Shown here one piece after another: positions 1 through 5,821 of a stretch of 5,822 nucleotides of DNA. Under the pieces are notes generated by a model. The model worked only from the letters and a program-made list of their open reading frames with translations. It was not told the DNA's origin and did not search any database. Source of the stretch: Gammaproteobacteria bacterium (GTDB lineage: Bacteria; Pseudomonadota; Gammaproteobacteria; Pseudomonadales; Halieaceae); NCBI GenBank assembly GCA_018222695.1, contig JAAEZV010000116.1, positions 1 to 5,822 on the forward strand, in the 5' to 3' direction. The translations under genes were made by a program, and so were the position numbers. Position 1 is the stretch's first letter. The number at the start of each line of letters is the position of its first letter.

Positions 1-21
1 TTGGATTTCTTATCGGTCTCG

Positions 22-51
22 TTGCTTGTTTGCGTCTAGCAAGTCTAAACT
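22..51 (+). promoter_or_regulatory. Weak candidate sigma-70 promoter for the acyl-CoA dehydrogenase gene
   Basis: A TTGCTT hexamer (22-27) and a TAAACT hexamer (46-51) lie 18 bp apart, upstream of the first gene. They match the sigma-70 consensus at 3 of 6 and 4 of 6 positions. No other gene is visible in 1-128, so a promoter is expected here, but the match is poor and the real one may lie left of the window. Confidence 0.2.
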
Positions 52-86
52 AGCGTCCTCATTTGGCAACCCTGCAGGTTGTCTCA

Positions 87-100
87 GGGCATCAGTGCCC
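87..100 (+). promoter_or_regulatory. Small perfect hairpin in the 5' leader of the acyl-CoA dehydrogenase gene
   Basis: GGGCA and TGCCC form a perfect 5-bp stem closed by the four-base loop TCAG. It ends 14 bases before the Shine-Dalgarno sequence. It could be an mRNA leader hairpin or an operator half-site pair, but a stem this short can occur by chance. No T-run follows it, so it is not a terminator. Confidence 0.25.
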
Positions 101-114
101 AAGATAGGTACCCC

Positions 115-122
115 GAGGAGGT
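115..122 (+). promoter_or_regulatory. Shine-Dalgarno site fixing the GTG start of the acyl-CoA dehydrogenase
   Basis: GAGGAGGT is a near-perfect anti-16S match ending 6 bases before GTG at 129. An in-frame TAG at 105-107 leaves no room for an earlier usual start codon. The next in-frame ATG would remove 48 residues of the N-terminal helical domain. Together these make GTG the start. Confidence 0.8.
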
Positions 123-128
123 AAAGGC

Positions 129-1421
129 GTGTGGTCATTTGAAACAGACCCGAAATTTCAGGCATCACTCGACTGGATTGACGAGTTTACCCGCGAGGAA
201 ATTGAACCCCTCGATCTGGTATTCCGTGATCCCGGAGACCCTTGGGACCCGAATTCTCCGGCCTTCGCCGCCATGGCGCCATTAAGAGACATCGTCAAAC
301 AGAAGCAACTGTGGGCATGCCATTTAGAGCCTGAGCTTGGCGGGCAAGGCTACGGGCAGGTCAGCCTTGGACTCATGAATGAAATTCTGGGCCGAAGTCG
401 CTTTGGCCCCAGCGTATTCGGCTGCCAGGCCCCTGATTCCGGCAACGCGGAAATTCTGGCCAAATTCGGCACGCCCGAACAAAAAGAGAAGTATCTTAAG
501 CCGCTACTTAATGCAGAAATCGCCTCCTGCTACTCCATGACCGAGCCTCAGGCAGGCGCCGATCCGGGTGAGTTTCTTTGCACCGCGACTCGAGACGGCG
601 ATGACTGGGTAATCAACGGTGAGAAATGGTTTGCCTCCCACGCTCGCTTTTCGGCTTTCCTACTCGTGATGGTCGTGACCAATCCGGACGCCCCCATCCA
701 CGAGGGTGCTTCCATCTTTTTGGTCGAGCAAGGCACGCCCGGCATGGAGATCATCCGCAACTCGGCGGTCGGCCCGTACATAGAACAAGGCGACGGTGTG
801 CATGCCTATATCTCATTCAAAGACTGCCGAGTCCCCGCGGAGAACCTTTTGGGTAGCGAAGGACAAGGTTTCCATGTGGCGCAAACCCGCTTAGGTGGCG
901 GTCGTGTGCACCACGCCATGCGCACGGTCGGCGTCATCCGCCGCGCCATCGATATGATGTGTGAGCGCGCTCTGAGTCGTCGGACCAAAGGCGAACTGCT
1001 TGCTGACAAACAGATGACTCAGGAAAAAATTGCCGACGCTTACACCATGATGATGCAGTATCGACTGCATGTACTCTATACCGCATGGCTGATCGACAAG
1101 CACAAGGAATACAACCGGGAGGTGCGCAAAGAAATTGCCGCCATCAAGGCAGCCACACCCAAAGTACTGGTGGAAATCGTCTCTCGAGCGATGCATTTGC
1201 ACGGCAGTCTCGGCAGTTCTGACGAGACGCCACTCGCCAACATGTGGGCGAACATCCCGGAGCTAGGGGTGGTAGACGGCCCAACAGAGGTGCATAAGGT
1301 GGCAGTGGCCAAAGCCGTGCTGCGAAACTACTCCGCGCATGATGCCCTATTCCCGAGCTATCACACGCCGACTCAGCGCGCCAAAGCGCTCGAAAAATAT
1401 GGGCATTTCTTGCCAAGCTGA
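129..1421 (+). CDS. Acyl-CoA dehydrogenase, ACAD10/11 (FadE2)-like
   Basis: This is a 430-residue cytoplasmic flavoenzyme of the acyl-CoA dehydrogenase superfamily, expected to introduce an alpha,beta double bond into an acyl-CoA using FAD and to pass electrons to ETF. Domain order is normal: N-terminal helical domain (about 1-130), the middle beta-domain opening with SMTEPQAGADP (136-146) and containing INGEKWF (162-168), then the C-terminal helical domain with HGSLG (358-362). The DGPTEVHK segment (383-390) replaces the YEGT-type segment that carries the catalytic glutamate in medium-chain enzymes. That puts Asp383 at the base position, and the DGP.EVH form points to the ACAD10/11 or FadE2 branch. 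Length is normal for a stand-alone member, and no kinase-like (APH) domain is fused. The start is GTG with a strong Shine-Dalgarno. The downstream PQQ dehydrogenase is 80 bp away on the same strand, so the two may be co-transcribed. The family is secure; the substrate is unknown. Confidence 0.93.
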   Translation: MWSFETDPKFQASLDWIDEFTREEIEPLDLVFRDPGDPWDPNSPAFAAMAPLRDIVKQKQLWACHLEPELGGQGYGQVSLGLMNEILGRSRFGPSVFGCQAPDSGNAEILAKFGTPEQKEKYLKPLLNAEIASCYSMTEPQAGADPGEFLCTATRDGDDWVINGEKWFASHARFSAFLLVMVVTNPDAPIHEGASIFLVEQGTPGMEIIRNSAVGPYIEQGDGVHAYISFKDCRVPAENLLGSEGQGFHVAQTRLGGGRVHHAMRTVGVIRRAIDMMCERALSRRTKGELLADKQMTQEKIADAYTMMMQYRLHVLYTAWLIDKHKEYNREVRKEIAAIKAATPKVLVEIVSRAMHLHGSLGSSDETPLANMWANIPELGVVDGPTEVHKVAVAKAVLRNYSAHDALFPSYHTPTQRAKALEKYGHFLPS

Positions 1422-1451
1422 GAGCGCGTTAGGATGAGATTGAGGAGCGCT

Positions 1452-1472
1452 GGCGGAGCCTGATCATCCGCC
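1452..1472 (+). other. Intergenic hairpin between the acyl-CoA dehydrogenase and PQQ dehydrogenase genes
   Basis: GGCGGA (1452-1457) pairs with TCCGCC (1467-1472) around a nine-base loop containing the palindrome TGATCA. No T-tract follows, so it is not an intrinsic terminator and does not argue against co-transcription. It could protect mRNA ends or be incidental. Confidence 0.3.
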
Positions 1473-1488
1473 CGCCCGAGCGGAAAAC

Positions 1489-1495
1489 AGGGGGA
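1489..1495 (+). promoter_or_regulatory. Shine-Dalgarno site of the PQQ dehydrogenase gene
   Basis: The purine run AGGGGGA ends 6 bases before ATG at 1502. The reading frame upstream is open back to a TAG at 1430-1432 but contains no ATG, GTG or TTG. This, together with the signal peptide that follows, supports the ATG at 1502. Confidence 0.65.
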
Positions 1496-1501
1496 TGCTC
1501 G

Positions 1502-3592
1502 ATGAATGGATCTTTATGGGCCGCACAGGCTCGCGTTAAACGGATCACCACGCTGGGCCTAGCTGCCGTGCTGTCACCGCTTTCCTGGGCAGCCACAGAC
1601 CCCGGTGAGGGCCTCTATGGTGAGCACTGCGCCAGCTGCCATGCCGCATCACTGAGGGGCTCAGCCCATGGCGCCGCCCTATCCGGTCCGGCATTCGCGG
1701 ACAAGTGGTCCGCGCTTTCTGCTCAGTCTCTTCTTACCTACCAGATGGCAGAGATGCCGCCGGGAGAAGCACAGAGCCTGTCACCGGCGCAGCATGCCAC
1801 CATTGCGCAATACGTGATTAGTCAGTCTGATCTGGACTCAGAGGCCTTTCTGGTCAGCTCAGCTGCGGACCTCACGAGCGCGCCTGCCGATGCCGTCGAT
1901 GCGGTGGAGTTTGCCGAAGCAGGGAGCGTCATGGATATGGCCCGCAGTGCCGGCGCCTTCACCATGCGATCCGTTGACGACTTCAGGCCCGTAACCACTG
2001 CAGAACTCAACCGGCCTGACGCCGCAGACTGGTTGAACTGGCGAAGAACGCCGGATGGACATGCGCACAGCCCACTAATCGACATCACCAGAGATAACGT
2101 CTCGCGGCTCAGCATGAGCTGGTCAATGGCGATGCACGAAGGGAGTAACCAACCCACCCCATTGGTGCGAGACGGGGTCATGTTCCTGACCCATGCAAAC
2201 AACAAGATTCAGGCGATCGAAGCCGCAACCGGTGAGCTGCTCTGGGAATATCAGTATGCGTTCCCCCCAGCTTCCAAGATGCTTGGCGGGCCCACCCGCA
2301 ACATCGCACTGTGGCAGGACCGGTTGTTTCTGGCGACCTATGACGCGGCCATTGTGGCCATCGATGCGGCCACCGGAGAAGAACGCTGGCGTACTGAGAA
2401 AGCCGACTATCGCGAGGCCTTTACCCACAGCGCGGGGCCCATTGTGGCCAACGGCATCGTCGTGAGTGGCATCAATGGCTGTGAGTTGTTTACCCAGGAT
2501 GGCTGCTTCATTACCGGCCACGACCCCGAGACCGGTGAAGAACTGTGGCGCACCTCGACGCTAGCGGAACCCGATACCCCCGAATATGCCAGCTGGGGGG
2601 ATGTGGCCCCCGATCGCCGCGGAGGCGGCGATATCTGGATCGCCGGCTCCTATGACCCCGAGTTGGACCTCGTATACTTTGGCACCTCTCAACCCAAACC
2701 CTGGGCCGCGCCTAGCAGGGGCATGTCGGTGGAAGACGCCGCGCTCTACACCAACGCCACGCTGGCCGTGAGACCCAAAACAGGGGAGCTGGTCTGGCAC
2801 TTTCAGCACATCCCCGGCGAGACCATCGACATGGAGGTCGGGTTCGAACGGATACTCGCCGACATCGACAACCAGCAAACGCTGTTAACGGTGGGCAAGG
2901 ATGGCATTTTATGGAAATTGGATCGCGCTACCGGTGACTACCTTGATCTACTCGACACCATGGACCAAACGATTTTCGAAGTGAATCGAGACACCGGGCA
3001 CCTGACCTACCGGGGGGATATCGCCGCCGCCGGTATCGGTGACACCTACACCGCCTGCCCGGGGATTTATGGCGGCCACAACTGGCAGTCTGCGACCTAC
3101 GACGATGCCCGGCATTTACTGTTCTTGCCAGTGCATCAATTGTGCTCCGACATGACGCCTCGTGAGGTGAATTTAGGACCCGGCGGTGGTGGCTATGGTG
3201 CCGATGTCGCCACCTACCCCATGCCGGGAAAAGAGGGCTTAGCGGGCGCCCTGCTGGCGATCGATGTGCGCACGATGGAGGTTCGCTGGAAAATTGAACA
3301 GCCCGCATTGTTTTTGAGTGGCGCCCTGTCGACAGATGGTGGTCTTTTGTTTATTGGCGATTTAGACAGGCAGTTTCAGGCTTTCGATACGGAGACGGGT
3401 GAGCGATTGTGGTCCACTCGCCTGCCTGCACCGGCCCATGGCTACCCCATTACCTATGAGGCCGCGGGTAGACAGTTCGTTGCAATTCCGGCGGGTATCG
3501 GGGTATTTCGGGCGCTGACTGCGGTGATTTTCCCCGATATTTATCAGCCCCCGGATGGCCAGGGACTGTTCGTTTTCAGCGTGCCACAGTAG
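1502..3592 (+). CDS. Periplasmic quinohaemoprotein dehydrogenase: N-terminal cytochrome c fused to a PQQ beta-propeller
   Basis: The predicted protein has 696 residues. Residues 1-31 are a Sec-type signal peptide: basic R11/K13/R14, a hydrophobic core, and likely cleavage after SWA or WAA (about 30-31). Residues 34-108 are a class I cytochrome c with haem motif CASCH (43-47) and probable axial Met85 in a Met-Pro pair. A linker (about 109-170) leads to a quinoprotein alcohol-dehydrogenase propeller (172-696). Its repeated blade motif of the type xxTGExxW is clear near 243-248, 291-296, 344-349, 427-432 and 632-637, and degenerate near 591-596. Other landmarks are GCELF (326-330) with the expected Glu328, GTSQPKPW (394-401), candidate catalytic Asp443 in an IDME segment, VGKDG (464-468) and GGHNW (524-528). 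The likely reaction is oxidation of an alcohol, with electrons passing from PQQH2 to the internal haem and on to the respiratory chain. Haem at the N-terminus is the reverse of classical type II alcohol dehydrogenases but is known from polyvinyl-alcohol dehydrogenases. The usual adjacent-Cys pair is absent. Substrate unknown. Confidence 0.92.
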   Translation: MNGSLWAAQARVKRITTLGLAAVLSPLSWAATDPGEGLYGEHCASCHAASLRGSAHGAALSGPAFADKWSALSAQSLLTYQMAEMPPGEAQSLSPAQHATIAQYVISQSDLDSEAFLVSSAADLTSAPADAVDAVEFAEAGSVMDMARSAGAFTMRSVDDFRPVTTAELNRPDAADWLNWRRTPDGHAHSPLIDITRDNVSRLSMSWSMAMHEGSNQPTPLVRDGVMFLTHANNKIQAIEAATGELLWEYQYAFPPASKMLGGPTRNIALWQDRLFLATYDAAIVAIDAATGEERWRTEKADYREAFTHSAGPIVANGIVVSGINGCELFTQDGCFITGHDPETGEELWRTSTLAEPDTPEYASWGDVAPDRRGGGDIWIAGSYDPELDLVYFGTSQPKPWAAPSRGMSVEDAALYTNATLAVRPKTGELVWHFQHIPGETIDMEVGFERILADIDNQQTLLTVGKDGILWKLDRATGDYLDLLDTMDQTIFEVNRDTGHLTYRGDIAAAGIGDTYTACPGIYGGHNWQSATYDDARHLLFLPVHQLCSDMTPREVNLGPGGGGYGADVATYPMPGKEGLAGALLAIDVRTMEVRWKIEQPALFLSGALSTDGGLLFIGDLDRQFQAFDTETGERLWSTRLPAPAHGYPITYEAAGRQFVAIPAGIGVFRALTAVIFPDIYQPPDGQGLFVFSVPQ

Positions 3593-3593
3593 C

Positions 3594-3621
3594 GAGGGCG
3601 GTTCGTCAGTCGACGCCCTTT
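3594..3621 (+). terminator. Possible terminator hairpin at the convergent gene ends
   Basis: AGGGCG (3595-3600) pairs with CGCCCT (3614-3619). The inner TCG/CGA pairs (3603-3605 with 3611-3613) extend the stem past a two-base bulge, closing on the loop TCAGT. TTTCT (3619-3623) follows on the + strand, which is a weak T-tract. It would end the PQQ dehydrogenase transcript, but its right arm lies inside the last codons of the opposing SDR gene. On the - strand no T-run follows, so it does not look bidirectional. Confidence 0.4.
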
Positions 3622-4451
3622 CTCCCCGCCTCACGCACCATAGGCGCATATTCGGCAAACGCCGGCGGTTCTGCGGTGGAGCCTGTTGTAGCCCCCGCAT
3701 CCACCGTCAGAGTCAAACCACTGGTATAGCCTGACTCATCGCTGGCCAACCAAAGCGCCGCATTGGCCACGTCCTGCGCCAGACCCGCGCGACCCTTAAG
3801 AGGAGACAGCGCAGCGAGAGTAGCAATCGTCTCCTCCAGGTTCTGATGATCCCCGGTCATGACATCTGCCACCATCGGCGTTGCCATGCCTGCGGGAGCG
3901 ATACAGTTCACGCGCACGCCGTACCCACCGACTTCGGCCGCAAGGTTTTTCGTCATCCCCACAACGGCATGTTTTGCTGCCGCGTAGGCATGGGGTCCGA
4001 GGCCGCCCATGACACCCGCGGTGCTCGACATACTAATAATGGAACCCGAGCCGGCTTCTTTCATATGCCGGCTAGCATGTTTCATGCCGTAAAAAACGCC
4101 ATTAATCATAATATCGATAGTCAGCTTCCATTCTTCCGCTGGCGTCGTTGACATCGGTCCTAACGCGCCGACGATGCCCGCACAGTTGAACATAATGTCG
4201 ATCTGCCCAAACTCAGATACCGCCGCCTCAACCAGCGCTTCCACCTCCGCTTCACTTGTCACGTTGCAGTGCCTGAAGATGGCGTGGCTCGCGCCACCCA
4301 GCGCGGCGGCCATACTCTCGCCCGCCTCATCCTGAATGTCGCCCAATACCACCCGTGCACCGTGATCTACATAAGTCTTTGCCGTTGCCGCACCAATACC
4401 GCTGGCGGCACCCGTAATGACCGCGACTTTACCCTCTAGACGCTTATCCAT
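3606..4451 (-). CDS. NAD-dependent short-chain dehydrogenase, secoisolariciresinol/xanthoxin dehydrogenase-like
   Basis: This is a 281-residue classical SDR, expected to oxidise a secondary alcohol to a ketone (or the reverse) in the cytoplasm. The cofactor motif TGAASGIG spans 13-20. Asp38 at the end of the second beta-strand favours NAD(H) over NADP(H). NCAG (89-92) replaces the usual NNAG. The catalytic tetrad reads Asn117, Ser143, Tyr156 and Lys160. The segment GGLGPHAYAAAKHAVVG (149-165), followed by TKNLAAE and later ATPM (190-193), closely resembles the plant secoisolariciresinol, xanthoxin and momilactone-synthase SDR group and its bacterial relatives. About 25 residues extend past the usual final VDAG strand. 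The start ATG is supported by GGAG (4458-4461) six bases upstream and by an in-frame TGA at 4464-4466. The gene converges on the PQQ dehydrogenase and follows the receptor gene. Family secure; substrate not readable. Confidence 0.92.
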   Translation of the reverse strand: MDKRLEGKVAVITGAASGIGAATAKTYVDHGARVVLGDIQDEAGESMAAALGGASHAIFRHCNVTSEAEVEALVEAAVSEFGQIDIMFNCAGIVGALGPMSTTPAEEWKLTIDIMINGVFYGMKHASRHMKEAGSGSIISMSSTAGVMGGLGPHAYAAAKHAVVGMTKNLAAEVGGYGVRVNCIAPAGMATPMVADVMTGDHQNLEETIATLAALSPLKGRAGLAQDVANAALWLASDESGYTSGLTLTVDAGATTGSTAEPPAFAEYAPMVREAGRKGVD

Positions 4452-4457
4452 TGGTTT

Positions 4458-4461
4458 CTCC
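4458..4461 (-). promoter_or_regulatory. Shine-Dalgarno site of the SDR gene
   Basis: Read on the - strand, GGAG lies six bases before the ATG at 4451. An in-frame TGA at 4464-4466 just upstream prevents any longer start, so this site decides the SDR N-terminus. Confidence 0.7.
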
Positions 4462-4486
4462 GTTCACTCAGCCTCTACCCAGGCAG

Positions 4487-4499
4487 CAGCACCGTGCTG
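4487..4499. promoter_or_regulatory. Perfect 6-1-6 palindrome upstream of the SDR gene, candidate operator
   Basis: CAGCAC and GTGCTG flank a single central base, giving a perfect 13-bp inverted repeat. It lies 35 bp upstream of the SDR start and downstream of the receptor terminator, where a separate SDR promoter would be. A one-base centre is too tight for an RNA hairpin, so protein binding is the likelier role if it is functional. No convincing -35/-10 pair accompanies it, so this is only a candidate. Confidence 0.3.
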
Positions 4500-4521
4500 A
4501 AAACCTCACCTAGGCCTTAAT

Positions 4522-4556
4522 AAAAACGCCCGAACGATAGAGATCTCGTTCGGGCG
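4522..4556 (-). terminator. Strong intrinsic terminator of the TonB receptor gene
   Basis: CGCCCGAACGA (4527-4537) and TCGTTCGGGCG (4546-4556) form a perfect 11-bp GC-rich stem with an eight-base loop. On the - strand it is followed at once by TTTTT (4526-4522) and then ATTAA. It starts 26 bases after the receptor stop codon. Stem, loop and T-tract all fit a rho-independent terminator acting on the - strand, separating the receptor transcript from the SDR gene downstream. Confidence 0.9.
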
Positions 4557-4582
4557 CACTGTGTATCAATCAGCTACTGTTA

Positions 4583-5821
4583 TCAGTCGCCAAATCGATA
4601 AATCGCTTCCAGGCCATAAGTCCTGGGCGGACGAACCGCCGAGTATGACCACAAGCCTGCCACGTCATACCCGTGGGTATAACCATCCTCGTCGGTCAGG
4701 TTGCGGCCAAAAAAGCTGAACTGCCAGTCATTGAACTCCCAGTTCACAGAAGCATCGAGCAAACCTTGACTCTCGTTACGGAGCTCTGGTGAGTTGGTCA
4801 CGTTAACCCAGTGAGAACCGAGGAAGTGATACGAGGCACGCACCCATGCCCGGCCTGTTGAGGTATCCCACTCGTAGGTGCCGTCCACCGTCGCCGTTAC
4901 ATCCGGCGCTCTGCGGAACTCCAGATAGCTCAGGTCAACGGTCTCTAGGGACACTGCGTCGGTGTACTGGAAGTTGTCATACTCGGTGTCCAGGAACCCG
5001 ATATTCGCGCGCAAGGAGAAGCCCTCTCCAATCAAAGCTTGCGCTTCCAGTTCCAAACCTTGAATCGTCGCCTCGGAAGCATTGGTCACTACCGTCTTTT
5101 GACCCGTACCGGTATCGGAGGGCAACTGCAGTTCTTCCTGCTTGTCGTCGTAGTTCATGACGAAGTAAGAGGCGTTGAACCGCACACGACTGTCCATCCA
5201 CTCGGACTTAAAGCCCACTTCGATGTTATCGACCGTCTCGGGATCGTAGGGCTGAATAGCCTCCTCAACCGAGTTCACCCGGCCGTTAAAACCGCCCGCG
5301 CGATAACCGGTTGAGTAGGTTGCGTAGGCCATGATGTTGTCAGAGAACTCGTAGCGCACACCCACTCGCGGCGTGAACTCGTTCCAGGTTTCATCATTGG
5401 ACGCATTCACCATGCCGGTCTGCACGGTCTCCTTGTCGTCCTTGGTGTAGCGACCGCCGAAGTTGACCGTCAAGGCATCACTAATTCGCCAGTCAACGTC
5501 CGCGAAGATCGCCTGAGACTCGCTCTCCTGACGAGATTTCTGGAGCAGATCCAGAATGACACCCGGCACGACGAAGCCTACCCAGCTACGCAGAGGAATT
5601 TCATACTCCGAATCCCATAGATAACCGCCGACAACGGCGTTGATGGGGCCGCCGTTATCCCAAGAGACCCTGAGCTCGTGCGTGGTTTGCTCGTAGGTCG
5701 CAGGCCGGGTAGTACCGTAAAGAAATTCCGGCGTGCCGTCCCAGTTGGAGATGATTGTCTCATCAGACTCGTAAGATCCGAAAATGTAGTCAACCTTGAT
5801 CGCATCTGTCGCCTGCCATCG
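4583..5821 (-). CDS. TonB-dependent outer-membrane receptor, C-terminal part (5' end outside the window)
   Basis: The frame is open from the right edge to the TGA ending at 4583, giving 412 residues of a beta-barrel. An in-frame GTG at 5567-5569 is not the start: codons upstream of it continue typical barrel sequence, for example THELRVSWDNGG (5680-5645) and VVGGYLWDSEYEIPL (5635-5591). Alternating aromatic/polar strands such as NFGGRYTKDD, AYATYSTGYRAGGFNG and VRFNASYFVMNYDD are classic for TonB receptors. The end FGRNLTDEDGYTHGYD then RPPRTYGLEAIYRFGD is the family's C-terminal signature. The missing 5' part should carry the signal peptide, TonB box, plug domain and first strands. It would import a bulky or scarce ligand using TonB energy. 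The style resembles the many receptors next to catabolic SDR and acyl-CoA dehydrogenase genes in marine Proteobacteria rather than a clear siderophore receptor, but the ligand cannot be inferred from the barrel alone. A strong terminator follows. Confidence 0.93.
   Translation of the reverse strand, partial: RWQATDAIKVDYIFGSYESDETIISNWDGTPEFLYGTTRPATYEQTTHELRVSWDNGGPINAVVGGYLWDSEYEIPLRSWVGFVVPGVILDLLQKSRQESESQAIFADVDWRISDALTVNFGGRYTKDDKETVQTGMVNASNDETWNEFTPRVGVRYEFSDNIMAYATYSTGYRAGGFNGRVNSVEEAIQPYDPETVDNIEVGFKSEWMDSRVRFNASYFVMNYDDKQEELQLPSDTGTGQKTVVTNASEATIQGLELEAQALIGEGFSLRANIGFLDTEYDNFQYTDAVSLETVDLSYLEFRRAPDVTATVDGTYEWDTSTGRAWVRASYHFLGSHWVNVTNSPELRNESQGLLDASVNWEFNDWQFSFFGRNLTDEDGYTHGYDVAGLWSYSAVRPPRTYGLEAIYRFGD

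Noticed and set aside
71..78. Eight-base palindrome CCTGCAGG
   Set aside because: A short restriction-site-like palindrome with no matching partner or promoter context; expected by chance.
79..285. 68-codon open frame overlapping the start of the acyl-CoA dehydrogenase
   Set aside because: It runs in another frame over a gene with a strong Shine-Dalgarno and shows no protein features.
891..1202. 103-codon open frame antisense to the acyl-CoA dehydrogenase
   Set aside because: It lies wholly inside a well-supported gene, has no recognisable motif and no convincing ribosome site; it is a coding shadow.
1495..1539. 14-codon leader-like frame starting at ATG 1495, overlapping the PQQ dehydrogenase start
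   Set aside because: The purine run touches this ATG with no spacer, so a ribosome would favour ATG 1502; the peptide has no attenuator-like codon runs.
1822..3308. Several antisense open frames of 69-132 codons within the PQQ dehydrogenase gene
   Set aside because: All lie inside a gene with clear haem and propeller motifs on the + strand and look like low-complexity translations of its complement.
3846..4151. 101-codon open frame on the + strand inside the SDR gene
   Set aside because: It is antisense to a complete SDR with an intact catalytic tetrad; no motif of its own.
5567..5569. In-frame GTG as the start of a 328-residue receptor fragment
   Set aside because: Hand translation upstream of it stays open to the window edge and gives normal TonB-receptor barrel sequence, so this is an internal valine codon.
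5578..5805. 75-codon open frame on the - strand
   Set aside because: It overlaps the true receptor frame, which is open through the same bases and has recognisable barrel strands; this one has composition without any motif.
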